Source: an uncultured Eisenbergiella sp.
GTDB taxonomy: Bacteria; Bacillota; Clostridia; Lachnospirales; Lachnospiraceae
Assembly (NCBI GenBank): GCA_910585455.1
Contig: CAJUEL010000006.1
Span: forward strand, 81,398 to 145,397
Length of the DNA stretch: 64,000 nucleotides
Reading direction: 5' to 3'
The position numbers and the translations under genes were made by a program. Numbering within the stretch: position 1 is the stretch's first letter; every line of letters starts with the position of its first letter. This document shows, in pieces, positions 41,992 to 50,456 of this stretch. The notes under the pieces were generated by a model. The model saw only the letters and a list, made by a program, of their open reading frames with translations, had not been told where the DNA came from and did no database searches.

Positions 41992-43170
41992 ATGAATGAA
42001 ATTCAATTAAAATACGGCTGTAACCCGAACCAGAAGCCTTCCCGCATTTTCATGGAGGATGGAGGGGAGCTGCCCGTCACCGTGTTAAACGGCAAGCCTG
42101 GCTACATCAACTTTCTGGATGCTTTTAACGGCTGGCAGCTGGTTTCCGAGCTGAAAAAGGCTACCGGGCTTCCGGCGGCGACCTCCTTTAAGCATGTGTC
42201 CCCGGCGGGCGCTGCGGTGGGGCTGCCTCTTTCGGATACGCTGGCAAAGATTTACTGGGTGGATGATCTGGGAGAGCTTTCGCCGCTGGCATGTGCCTAC
42301 GCGCGGGCGCGGGGGGCGGACAGGATGTCCTCCTTTGGCGATTTCATCGCGCTTTCCGATGTGTGCGATGTGGATACGGCGAAGCTGATCAAGCGGGAGG
42401 TATCCGACGGCGTGATCGCGCCGGGCTATACGGAGGAAGCGCTCGCTATCTTAAAAGAAAAGAAAAAGGGCGGCTATAACGTCATTCAGATCGATCCCGC
42501 TTATCAGCCCGTAGAGCTGGAAAGAAAGCAGGTGTTCGGCATTACCTTTGAGCAGGGACGCAATGAGCTTTCCATCGATCAGGAGCTTTTGTCCAATTTC
42601 GTGACGGAAAACAGGGAGATTTCGAAGGAAGCGCTGATTGATATGAAAATCGCGCTGATCACCTTAAAATATACCCAGTCCAATTCCGTCTGCTACGTGA
42701 AGGGCGGACAGGCGATCGGCATCGGCGCGGGACAGCAGTCCAGAATTCACTGCACCAGGCTGGCAGGACAGAAGGCGGATAACTGGTGGCTGCGCCAGTC
42801 TCCCCAGGTGTTGGGGTTACAGTTTGTGGACGGGCTGGGACGCGCGGACCGGGACAACGCGATCGATGTGTATATGGGCGATGAGTACGAGGATGTGCTG
42901 GCGGAGGGCGTATGGCAGACCCGTTTTAAAGTGAAGCCGCCCGTATTCACCCGGGAGGAGAAGAAGGCCTGGCTTGCGCAGCTTGCAGAGGTGACGCTGG
43001 GCTCCGACGCCTTTTTCCCGTTCTCCGATAATATTGAGCGGGCGCACAAGAGCGGCGTGAAGTATATCGCCCAGCCCGGCGGCTCCGTGCGGGACGACGC
43101 GGTGATCGAGTGCTGCAACAAGTACGGCATGGCGATGGTGTTTACCGGCATACGGCTGTTTCATCATTGA
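41992..43170 (+). CDS. Stand-alone AICAR formyltransferase (PurH C-terminal domain type)
   Basis: 392 residues. LKYGCNPNQKPSRIF at the start, SFKHVSPAGAAVG with the catalytic Lys-His, DRMSSFGDFIALSD, the SNSVCYVKGGQAIGIGAGQQ block, and a C-terminus ending VFTGIRLFHH all belong to AICAR transformylase. The MGS-like cyclohydrolase domain of normal PurH (about 200 residues) is absent. It formylates AICAR with 10-formyl-THF. It is coupled to purO upstream. Confidence 0.94.
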   Translation: MNEIQLKYGCNPNQKPSRIFMEDGGELPVTVLNGKPGYINFLDAFNGWQLVSELKKATGLPAATSFKHVSPAGAAVGLPLSDTLAKIYWVDDLGELSPLACAYARARGADRMSSFGDFIALSDVCDVDTAKLIKREVSDGVIAPGYTEEALAILKEKKKGGYNVIQIDPAYQPVELERKQVFGITFEQGRNELSIDQELLSNFVTENREISKEALIDMKIALITLKYTQSNSVCYVKGGQAIGIGAGQQSRIHCTRLAGQKADNWWLRQSPQVLGLQFVDGLGRADRDNAIDVYMGDEYEDVLAEGVWQTRFKVKPPVFTREEKKAWLAQLAEVTLGSDAFFPFSDNIERAHKSGVKYIAQPGGSVRDDAVIECCNKYGMAMVFTGIRLFHH

Positions 43171-43191
43171 CCGCAGATGGCAGCCTGGATT

Positions 43192-43255
43192 GTGTAAAAA
43201 CGTGGTGGCTGTAAGAATCTGCCCCATTGCGAAGCAATTTTCATGGGCGGATGCA
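43192..43255. repeat. Decayed copy of the composite hairpin repeat
   Basis: GTGTAAAAACG then TCTGCCCCATTGCGAAGCAA and TTTTCATGGGCGGATGC match the middle of the composite repeats at 14130-14186 and 46185-46240, with compensating changes in the hairpin (ATTGC with GCAAT replaces ATCGC with GCGAT). The GTAACnGTTCAGAC ends are missing. The rest of this 458-base gap holds a terminator and the LytTR leader. Confidence 0.65.
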
Positions 43256-43256
43256 G

Positions 43257-43301
43257 AAAAGGGAGTTTGGATAACCGGGTTCGGTTTCTGAACTCCCTTT
43301 T
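43257..43301 (+). terminator. Terminator of the purine operon
   Basis: AAAAGGGAGTT (43257-43267) pairs perfectly with AACTCCCTTTT (43291-43301), then AATTT. Confidence 0.85.
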
Positions 43302-43516
43302 AATTTCGTCTGCTGCGATAAGCTGCGGCAGAGTCTTTTGGCCTGGCGTTACTGTGGGAGAAGCAATTTCCGGATTCCCGTGCCGCCCTCTGCCTGCGTC
43401 TGCCGGTTTCTTCGCCCCGTGAACATGAGTGACAGTTCAGACAGGCGGGACCGCTATGGACATAACAATATCCGGGCAGCTTATGTCAAAAAAGCGGCAG
43501 CATCCGCTTTGGCCGG

Positions 43517-43544
43517 TTGAACGCCGCAGAATATCGCGTATAAT
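43517..43544 (+). promoter_or_regulatory. Promoter of the LytTR-ABC operon
   Basis: TTGAAC (43517-43522) and TATAAT (43539-43544) with a 16-base spacer. Confidence 0.65.
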
Positions 43545-43566
43545 GAGGGTATGAAAGGCGGTGAAA

Positions 43567-43616
43567 GTTTGGAAATAAATTTCCAAACTATGATGGGTAT
43601 GTGCGCGAAAGCGCAC
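43567..43616 (+). promoter_or_regulatory. Leader dyads before the LytTR gene
   Basis: A perfect dyad, GTTTGGAAAT with ATTTCCAAAC around AA (43567-43588), lies about 20 bases after the expected transcription start. A GTGCGC-GAAA-GCGCAC tetraloop hairpin follows (43601-43616), seven bases ahead of the ribosome site region. The first could be an operator for the LytTR protein; the second could affect translation. Both roles are inferred. Confidence 0.5.
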
Positions 43617-43629
43617 AAGGGGTATAAGC

Positions 43630-44070
43630 ATGAAAATAGAGATTTTGGTGGATGAAGCGGTGCGGGATCTGACAATTTCCGTCGTCTGCGGCCGGCTGAC
43701 CCCGGAGATAGAGCGGGTCCTGGCGACCCTGCGGATGATGGACCGCCAGCTGACGGTGAAAAAGGATGGAGAAATCCACATGCTGGATATTGAGCAGATT
43801 CTTTATCTGGAAAGCGTGGACAGAAAATGTTTCATCTATACGGACAGCGACGTATATGAATCGGATTTTAAGCTATACGAGCTGGAGCAACAGCTGGAGG
43901 AATATGGATTTTTCCGCGTGAGCAAATCCTTTCTGATCCATCTGCAAAGGATCAGCTCCCTTAAGGCGGATATCAACAGGAGAATCCGGATCACGATGAC
44001 AAACGGGGAACAGATTATGGCTTCACGGCAATATGCCGAGCAACTGAAAAAGAGACTGGGGGTGATATGA
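43630..44070 (+). CDS. LytTR-type DNA-binding regulator
   Basis: 146 residues. The first 45 residues are a small alpha/beta part, not a receiver domain. Residues about 48-146 form a LytTR domain: DIEQILYLESVDRKCFIYT, FFRVSKSFLIHLQRISSL and NGEQIMASRQYAEQLKKRL. This stand-alone form is usually paired with a DUF3021 membrane protein, which follows directly (its ATG touches the TGA). It probably controls its own operon. AAGGGG precedes the ATG. Confidence 0.92.
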   Translation: MKIEILVDEAVRDLTISVVCGRLTPEIERVLATLRMMDRQLTVKKDGEIHMLDIEQILYLESVDRKCFIYTDSDVYESDFKLYELEQQLEEYGFFRVSKSFLIHLQRISSLKADINRRIRITMTNGEQIMASRQYAEQLKKRLGVI

Positions 44071-44538
44071 ATGGAAGAAAGAAAAACGGTTTTTGATTAT
44101 CTGGCGCAGGTCCTGGTCGTATTCGGCTTTTCCATGCTGGTCATGAATCTGTTTTGTCTCATGTTCGGCAACGCGGCGCAGGGCTTTTCCGCCATGTTTG
44201 CGCTTGGCAGCGGCGGCGTTCCGGTCGGGATCGCCTTTCAGTTTTTATGTATTTCTACGCTCATCGTGGGGCTTCGGTTCGTTTTTTTTACGGATATGTG
44301 GATCAAAAAAATGGCGGTATGGCTGCGGACGATCTGCATGCTGGCGGCGATCGTCTGTGTGATCGCATCTTTTATCATCCTGTTTGACTGGTTTCCTGTG
44401 GATATGTGGCAGCCCTGGGCGATGTTTTTTTGCTGCTTTGGGCTTTCCTTCCTGGGCAGCGGTCTGGTCATGCTGTTAAAGGAAAAAGCGGAGAACAAAA
44501 AAATGGAGGAGGCGCTGCGGCGATTGCAGGAGAAGTGA
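44071..44538 (+). CDS. DUF3021 family membrane protein
   Basis: 155 residues with four membrane helices (about 14-36, 45-66, 75-100 and 105-130) and a charged C-terminal helix (EKAENKKMEEALRRLQEK). This matches DUF3021, always found after a LytTR regulator. It probably holds the regulator at the membrane or senses the envelope. The start directly follows the regulator stop, so the two are translationally coupled. Confidence 0.88.
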   Translation: MEERKTVFDYLAQVLVVFGFSMLVMNLFCLMFGNAAQGFSAMFALGSGGVPVGIAFQFLCISTLIVGLRFVFFTDMWIKKMAVWLRTICMLAAIVCVIASFIILFDWFPVDMWQPWAMFFCCFGLSFLGSGLVMLLKEKAENKKMEEALRRLQEK

Positions 44539-44540
44539 AA

Positions 44541-45389
44541 ATGAGTGATGCGGTAGTGGTAAAAAACCTTTCCCATAGCTTCCATGGTCATCAGGTGCTG
44601 CAGGATATCACCTTCCGGGTGGAAAAGGGGGAGACCTTCGGGCTTTTGGGGCCGTCCGGCGCGGGCAAGACCACCCTGATCAGGATACTGACGGGACAGC
44701 TTCGACAGGAGGCGGGAACAGCAGAGATTTTTGGAAGGGATGCCAAAAGTCCGGAAGGGCGAAAGCGTGGGCAGATCGGCGCGATGATGGACAGCTTTGG
44801 ATTGTACGAGCGGCTGTCCGTATACGATAATCTGGCTTTTTATGCCGACATTTATCATATATCCCGCGCCGTCATCCCAGACATTTTAAAAAGCATCGGA
44901 CTGTATGAAGGACGTCGTACAGCGGCTTCGAAGCTTTCAAAGGGCATGAAAAACAGGCTGTCCCTTGCGAGGGCGCTGATGGGCAGCGCAAAATTATTGT
45001 TTCTGGATGAGCCGACCGCCGGTCTGGATCCCGCGACCACAAAGGAAATCCATGCTGTTTTGGCAAAAGAAAAGGAAAAGGGAACGACGGTATTTCTGAC
45101 CACCCACAACATGCTTGAGGCGGAAAAGCTTTGCGACCACATCGCGCTGCTGCACAATGGAAGCATCATGGAGTATGGCGCGCCTGCGGACATCCGCAAA
45201 AAATATGATCATCAAAACAGGCTTTGTGTGACCTTAAAAGGAGGAGAGCGGGTCATGCTGGAAAAGGGCAGCGCTTCCGCACAGCGGATGAAGGAATATC
45301 TGGAAAAGGATATGGTGGAGACGGTTCATTCCACAGAGCCGACGCTGGAAACGGTTTTTATCGAGCTTGCCGGAAAGGGATTGGAATAA
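44541..45389 (+). CDS. ABC transporter ATP-binding protein
   Basis: 282 residues. Walker A GPSGAGKTTLIRIL, Q-loop GAMMDSFGLYERLSV, signature LSKGMKNRLSLARALMG, Walker B KLLFLDEPTAGLDP and H-loop TTHNM are complete. The C-terminal extension after residue 220 is typical of ABC-2 exporter ATPases. It begins two bases after the DUF3021 stop and is followed by its permease. The regulated substrate may be a toxic compound or peptide; unknown. Confidence 0.94.
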   Translation: MSDAVVVKNLSHSFHGHQVLQDITFRVEKGETFGLLGPSGAGKTTLIRILTGQLRQEAGTAEIFGRDAKSPEGRKRGQIGAMMDSFGLYERLSVYDNLAFYADIYHISRAVIPDILKSIGLYEGRRTAASKLSKGMKNRLSLARALMGSAKLLFLDEPTAGLDPATTKEIHAVLAKEKEKGTTVFLTTHNMLEAEKLCDHIALLHNGSIMEYGAPADIRKKYDHQNRLCVTLKGGERVMLEKGSASAQRMKEYLEKDMVETVHSTEPTLETVFIELAGKGLE

Positions 45390-45390
45390 A

Positions 45391-46089
45391 ATGCGCAATT
45401 TGATCGCAATCTTTCGAAAACAATGTAAGGATACGCTGAAAAACAAAACGATCTTCATTCAGTTTGTTATGTTTCCTGTCCTCACGCTGGTTATGAGCAG
45501 TGCGATAAAAATAGAAGGAATGCCGGAAAATTTTTTTGTAAATCTGTTCGCCACCATGTATACAGGGATGGCTCCGCTGACAGCCATGGCGTCCATTCTG
45601 TCAGAGGAAAAGGAAAAGAACACGCTTCGTGTGCTGCTTTTGTCGGATGTCAAACCCTGGGAATATCTGCTGGGAACGGGCATTCAGATCTGGACCATGT
45701 GCATGCTCGGCTCATCCGTGATCTGCATTGCCGGCAGCTACACGCCCCGGACCAGTTTCGCCTTTATGGGAATTATGGCGGCTGGCATTTCCCTTTCCAT
45801 CCTGGTCGGAGCGGCGATCGGCGCCTTAAGCCGCAACCAGATGATGGCGGCATCCATCAGCATTCCCCTGATGATGATCTTTTCCTTTATGCCCATGCTG
45901 TCATACTTTAACACAACCATCGCAAAGGCGGCGAAATTCGTCTACACAGAGCAAATCAGCATCCTGCTGGCGCATGTGGGGTCCTGGCGGCCGGAGCCGG
46001 AAAGCATCGGCATCCTTGCGGCGAACATGCTCGCCGCTGCGGCTCTGTTTTCAATCGCCTATCGAAACAGCCGGCTGACTGCCGGGTGA
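45391..46089 (+). CDS. ABC-2 type transporter permease
   Basis: 232 residues with six membrane helices. RNLIAIFRKQCKDTLKNKT is the usual start, and SILSEEKEKNTLRVLLLSDV is the E-K-E amphipathic motif of ABC-2 permeases. The protein is shorter than average but complete. It is the last gene of the LytTR-DUF3021-ATPase-permease operon; a repeat begins 46 bases after its stop. Confidence 0.92.
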   Translation: MRNLIAIFRKQCKDTLKNKTIFIQFVMFPVLTLVMSSAIKIEGMPENFFVNLFATMYTGMAPLTAMASILSEEKEKNTLRVLLLSDVKPWEYLLGTGIQIWTMCMLGSSVICIAGSYTPRTSFAFMGIMAAGISLSILVGAAIGALSRNQMMAASISIPLMMIFSFMPMLSYFNTTIAKAAKFVYTEQISILLAHVGSWRPEPESIGILAANMLAAAALFSIAYRNSRLTAG

Positions 46090-46135
46090 ACGGCATTCCC
46101 CGCCCTTTGAAAAGAAATCCCCGGGAAGTGATTTC

Positions 46136-46272
46136 ACGTAACAGTTCAGCCAGGTCTGCGCGTTCACCGCGCAGACCGTGAGAAATCGTGCCGGTAGCAG
46201 GCATTCGCCCCATCGCGAAGCGATTTTCATGGGCGAATGCCGTAACAGTTCAGACCTGGCTGAACTGTTACG
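46136..46272. repeat. Composite nested palindrome repeat
   Basis: The left end CGTAACAGTTCAGCCAGG continuing TCTG (46137-46158) pairs exactly with CAGACCTGG continuing into TGAACTGTTACG at the right (46251-46272). Within are TCTGCGCG/CGCGCAGA and a hairpin GGCATTCGCCC...GGGCGAATGCC around CATCGCGAAGCGATT (46200-46241). A copy with other stem sequence lies at 14089-14220. Beyond the repeat the gap holds the promoter of the kinase gene and no further feature. Confidence 0.85.
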
Positions 46273-46299
46273 ATTTCACCGCAAAATGTGCAAGTTCCC

Positions 46300-46328
46300 T
46301 TGAAAGTAGATTTCAGATATTTTATAAT
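46300..46328 (+). promoter_or_regulatory. Promoter of the hybrid kinase gene
   Basis: TTGAAA (46300-46305) and TATAAT (46323-46328) with a 17-base spacer, shortly after the composite repeat. Confidence 0.7.
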
Positions 46329-46404
46329 GGGATAGGATGAATGTCTGTGCGCATGTGATATATGTGGCAGAGCGATCCATACTTTCTTTCGGGAGATTTA
46401 AAGC

Positions 46405-48996
46405 ATGAAAAAGCGAACAACGCGTTTTTTAAATATAAGCCTGATTCTGGTGTCATTGTTTTGTGTATCCATATTCTTTATTCAAACATTTTATATCAAC
46501 CTGATGGGGGAAAATGCGATCCGGCAGCTGGGTGTTTTTTACATGTCGGGAATCAGCGAACAGGTATCCTCTCATTTCGGAACCACCATTGAGCTTCGCC
46601 TTTCACAGGTGGAGGCTCTTGTGAATGCGGTTCCTCCCGGGCGCATTACGGGGGAAGCCGCGATGCAGATCAGCCTGACGTATAATGCCCGTCTGGCAGG
46701 CTTTGAGTATCTGGCCTTTTACACGGAGGACGGAAATTTTCATATGCTCTGCGGTTCCCAGGTGACAGCGGAGGACCCGGAGGCCCTGCATCTTTCCGTG
46801 CAGGGTGGGAAATACAATGTTTGCGCGGGAAAGGATGAGGAAGGGACTACGGTTGTATTGATGGGAGTGCCGGCGCATTATCCAATGGCGGACGGCAGTA
46901 CAAGCATTGCGCTGGTCGCAGGATTGCCGGCCAGCTATCTGGATGATACGTTGGAGAATAATATCCGCACCGGAGCCATGGAGTATTTCATCATCCACAA
47001 TGACGGCAGCTATGTGATGCATAACGGTGCGATAGAGGAAAATAACTATTTTGAGCGGGTGGAAAAGCTTTATGAAACCTGTAATGGGAAAGAGCCGACC
47101 CTGTATGCGCAGGAGCTGCGCGAGGCGATGGAAAAGGACAGGGACTACACGAGCGAGGTCATGATTGCGGGGGAACGGTGGAATGTTTACTGCACCAATC
47201 TGCCCAATTCCGAATGGCGTCTGCTTTTGAAAATCTCCCATAACACGCTGGATGAAACGGTCACACTGCTGCAGAAAAAATGGTCTTACATATCGATCGG
47301 CGGCTGTGGCCTGATTATCTGCGCGCTGCTGCTGGTGTTTATCGGATATTACCGGCTGACGAAAATGCAGATGCGGGAATTGGAGGAAGCCAGGAGAGTG
47401 GCGGAACAGGCCCAGTCCAGCGCGGAGCGTTCCAACCGGGCGAAAAATGAATTCCTCTCCAATATGAGCCACGATATCCGCACGCCGATGAACGGCATCA
47501 TGGGGATGACCGCTATCGCGATTGCCAGTCTGGACAATCCCTCCCGCGTGCGCTCCTGCTTAAAGCGGATCAACGTATCCAGCCGCCATCTGCTGGGGCT
47601 GATCAACGACATGCTGGATATGTCCAAAATTGAGAGCGGAAAGCTCACGCTGAATATCGAGCCGCTTTCCCTGCATGATATCATGCAGAATATCGAGACG
47701 GTCATCCATCCACAGGTCCGGGAGAAAAAGCAGACCTTTCGAATTTACGTCCATGATGTCCGCCATGAGAATGTATGCGCGGACAGAGTCCGGCTAAGCC
47801 AGATACTTTTAAATATTCTCGGAAACGCGGTCAAGTTTACCCCGGAAGGAGGCTGCATCGAGCTGGATTTATATGAGGAGCCTTCTCCGAAGGGAAGTAG
47901 CTATATCCGTTCCCACCTGCACATCCGGGATAACGGAATAGGCATGTCAAAGGAATTTCAGGAAAGGATATTTGACGCCTTTGCGAGAGAGGATAATGCC
48001 CGCGTGGAAAAAGCGGCGGGGGCAGGAATGGGGATGACCATTACCAGGAATATCGTGGACGCGATGGGCGGTTCGATCACCGTGGACAGTGAGCGGGGAA
48101 AGGGCAGTCATTTCCATGTTACCGTGGATATGGAAAAGACCATGTATCAGGAGAAGGAGCTGCGTCTGCCTGCACGGCGTGTGCTTGTCATGGATGATGA
48201 TGAACGGGCAGGCGAAATTGCGGTTTCCTCTTTGCAGTATATCGGCTTGCAGGCGGAATCTGTGACGGATATAGAGCGCGCCTTTACCATGATCAGGGAG
48301 CGCAGCGGCAGTAATGAAGAGTATTCTATCGTTTTGCTGGACTGGGATATGCAGGGAAAGGATGGAATGCAGATTGCCGGGGAGCTGGCAGCTGCCTTTG
48401 GTCCGAAGCTGCAGGTGGCGCTTCTGACTGACGGCGAGTGGGATGAGCTGGAGGAACAAAACGGAAATCTCCCCCACGCCTGCCTGATTGCAAAGCCGCT
48501 GTTTTGCTCCAGCCTTTATTATGGGCTGCGCCGGTTTATGGAAGCAGAGGATACCGGGCAGGAACAGGAGCAGGAAGCGGAGGCGGATATTGACTTAAAA
48601 GGCAGACGCATATTGATCGCGGAGGACAACGAGCTGAACTGGGAAATTGCCAGCGGAATACTTTGCGAATTCGGCATGGAGACAGAGTGGGCGCAGAATG
48701 GGCAGATCTGCGTGGAAAAGCTGGAACAGTCTGCGCCGGGATGGTATGATGCCATCCTGATGGATCTGCGGATGCCTGTTATGACGGGATTTGAAGCGGC
48801 CAGGGCAATCCGCACCCTGCAGCGGGAGGATGTCCGGTCCATCCCGATCATTGCGGTCAGCGCGGATGCATTTGAAGAGGATATCAGGAAATGTCTTGCC
48901 TGCGGTATGAATGCCCATACGGCAAAGCCGATAGACCCGCAGAAGATTCTTTCCCTGCTGGAAGAGCATTTGCGTAACGGCAAACGACAAAAATAG
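46405..48996 (+). CDS. Hybrid sensor histidine kinase with two receiver domains
   Basis: 863 residues. A membrane helix (about 10-33), an outer Cache-like sensor to about 285, a second helix (about 292-315), then kinase and receivers. The phosphoacceptor is in NMSHDIRTPMNGIMG (about residue 356), with ILGNAVKFTPEGG, RDNGIGMS and AGMGMTI in the ATPase domain. Receiver 1 (about 590-705) has DDDER and VLLDWDMQG; receiver 2 (about 735-855) has AEDNELNWEIA and LMDLRMPVMTG. No HPt or DNA-binding output is present, so phosphate must pass to another protein. A solute-binding lipoprotein gene follows after 53 bases. Confidence 0.93.
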   Translation: MKKRTTRFLNISLILVSLFCVSIFFIQTFYINLMGENAIRQLGVFYMSGISEQVSSHFGTTIELRLSQVEALVNAVPPGRITGEAAMQISLTYNARLAGFEYLAFYTEDGNFHMLCGSQVTAEDPEALHLSVQGGKYNVCAGKDEEGTTVVLMGVPAHYPMADGSTSIALVAGLPASYLDDTLENNIRTGAMEYFIIHNDGSYVMHNGAIEENNYFERVEKLYETCNGKEPTLYAQELREAMEKDRDYTSEVMIAGERWNVYCTNLPNSEWRLLLKISHNTLDETVTLLQKKWSYISIGGCGLIICALLLVFIGYYRLTKMQMRELEEARRVAEQAQSSAERSNRAKNEFLSNMSHDIRTPMNGIMGMTAIAIASLDNPSRVRSCLKRINVSSRHLLGLINDMLDMSKIESGKLTLNIEPLSLHDIMQNIETVIHPQVREKKQTFRIYVHDVRHENVCADRVRLSQILLNILGNAVKFTPEGGCIELDLYEEPSPKGSSYIRSHLHIRDNGIGMSKEFQERIFDAFAREDNARVEKAAGAGMGMTITRNIVDAMGGSITVDSERGKGSHFHVTVDMEKTMYQEKELRLPARRVLVMDDDERAGEIAVSSLQYIGLQAESVTDIERAFTMIRERSGSNEEYSIVLLDWDMQGKDGMQIAGELAAAFGPKLQVALLTDGEWDELEEQNGNLPHACLIAKPLFCSSLYYGLRRFMEAEDTGQEQEQEAEADIDLKGRRILIAEDNELNWEIASGILCEFGMETEWAQNGQICVEKLEQSAPGWYDAILMDLRMPVMTGFEAARAIRTLQREDVRSIPIIAVSADAFEEDIRKCLACGMNAHTAKPIDPQKILSLLEEHLRNGKRQK

Positions 48997-49049
48997 TTGT
49001 GATTGCCCATAGAATATGGATCATTTAAGGGAAAGGAAGTTTGGTAAGT

Positions 49050-50330
49050 ATGAAAAGAGTATTTGCCCTGCTATGCTTGATGCTGTACAGTGTTCTTCTG
49101 GCCTCCTGTGGCAGCAATCCCGGGAGCCTTGCGGTGGAGGAGGACAGTGACGGCCAGAAAATGACGGAGCTGACTTTATGGACTTTTCCGGTGGGCAACT
49201 GGGGCAATCCCGCCACAGTATCCCGCATGCTGAACAGCTTTCACAGGGATAATCCGGATGTTCATATTTCGGTGGAATACCTAAGCTATGAAACCGGAGA
49301 CGAAAAAGTCAATCAGGCGGCTGTAGACGGCAGTCTGCCGGATCTGGTTCTGGAGGGACCGGAGCGCCTCGTGGCAGGCTGGGGCGAAAAGGGATGGATG
49401 GTTGATTTATCCGACCTTTGGGAGTCTGACGGGGCCAGGGCAATCTATGATAACGTAAGGGCGGCCTGCCGGCACAGAGCGGGGGCTTATTATGAATTTC
49501 CAATCTGCATGTCAGCGCATTGTATGGCCATCAATTATGAAATGTTCCGGGAGGCGGATGCCCTGCAATATATTGATGAAGAAACGCATACATGGACGAC
49601 GGAAGGGTTTATTGACGCCGTTCATGCGCTGACTGCCTATGGGCAGGAGAATGTGGGCATTCTATATTGTAAAAATCAAAGCGGCGACCAGGGAACCCGC
49701 GCCCTGGTGAACAATCTGTACGGCGGCTCCTTTACCGATGATGCGCATACATGCTATACGATTGACAGCCAGGAGAACCAAAGGGCATTGCAGCTGCTTT
49801 ATGATCTGGAAGGCATTCATTTTGAGCCGTCACTTTCCGCCATGGATGCGATTGGACTGTTTTGCAAGGGGGAGACGGCCATGTGCTTTTGCTGGAATGG
49901 CTCTCAGGAGGTGCAGCAGACCATTAACAACCCGGACCTGGATTTTGAAGTTTTTCCGGTCGCGTTCCCGACTGATCAGGATGCGCCGAAGCTGGAAGGG
50001 GGCATCTGGGGATTTGGCATTTTTGATAATGGAAGCGGGGAGAGGGTCGAAGCGGCGAAGAAATTTATCCGTTATATCGCAGAAAATGATGTCATGTACA
50101 CGCGGGCGGTGCGGGCTTCCTCCTATTGGCCGGTGCGGGATATGGATAACATCTATGTGAATGATATGCTCATGACGGAATACAGCATTTTTATGCCATA
50201 TATGGGGGATTATTATCAGATTACCCCCGAATGGGACAAAGCCCGCACGGCATGGTGGCAGATGCTTACAAAGATCGGGAATGGGGAGGATATTCCGGAA
50301 GCGGTGAAAAATTTTCCCTCCCCGGATTGA
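49050..50330 (+). CDS. Extracellular solute-binding lipoprotein (family 1)
   Basis: 426 residues. The lipoprotein signal MKRVFALLCLMLYSVLLASC ends at Cys20. The mature protein has the family-1 fold: LTLWTFPVGNWGNPATVSRM, YLSYETGDEKVNQAAVDGSL with PDLVLEGPERL, and AFPTDQDAPKLEGGIWG. AAGGAAG lies about ten bases before the ATG. No permease genes follow. Its place after a hybrid kinase suggests it either delivers a ligand to the kinase sensor or reports on an unlinked transporter. That link is inferred. Confidence 0.9.
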   Translation: MKRVFALLCLMLYSVLLASCGSNPGSLAVEEDSDGQKMTELTLWTFPVGNWGNPATVSRMLNSFHRDNPDVHISVEYLSYETGDEKVNQAAVDGSLPDLVLEGPERLVAGWGEKGWMVDLSDLWESDGARAIYDNVRAACRHRAGAYYEFPICMSAHCMAINYEMFREADALQYIDEETHTWTTEGFIDAVHALTAYGQENVGILYCKNQSGDQGTRALVNNLYGGSFTDDAHTCYTIDSQENQRALQLLYDLEGIHFEPSLSAMDAIGLFCKGETAMCFCWNGSQEVQQTINNPDLDFEVFPVAFPTDQDAPKLEGGIWGFGIFDNGSGERVEAAKKFIRYIAENDVMYTRAVRASSYWPVRDMDNIYVNDMLMTEYSIFMPYMGDYYQITPEWDKARTAWWQMLTKIGNGEDIPEAVKNFPSPD

Positions 50331-50350
50331 ATAGAACGCTACAGCAAAAA

Positions 50351-50388
50351 TGCTGCCGCATCCGGTAAAACGATCCGGTACGGCAGCA
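50351..50388. terminator. Hairpin terminator between convergent genes
   Basis: TGCTGCCG (50351-50358) pairs with CGGCAGCA (50381-50388), with the direct repeat ATCCGGTA in the loop. A-rich left and T-containing right flanks allow use from both sides. Confidence 0.55.
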
Positions 50389-50401
50389 ATGTCATTTTAT
50401 C

Positions 50402-50431
50402 GTAACCGTTCAGACAAGCCTGAACGGTTAT
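50402..50431. repeat. Short hairpin repeat of the GTAACnGTTCAGAC family
   Basis: GTAACCGTTCAG, a short loop, and CTGAACGGTTAT. The change of A to C in the left arm (relative to 46241) is matched by T to G in the right arm, so pairing is kept. Confidence 0.75.
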
Positions 50432-50456
50432 ATTTTGCCCGGTTGTTGGTTTGGGG

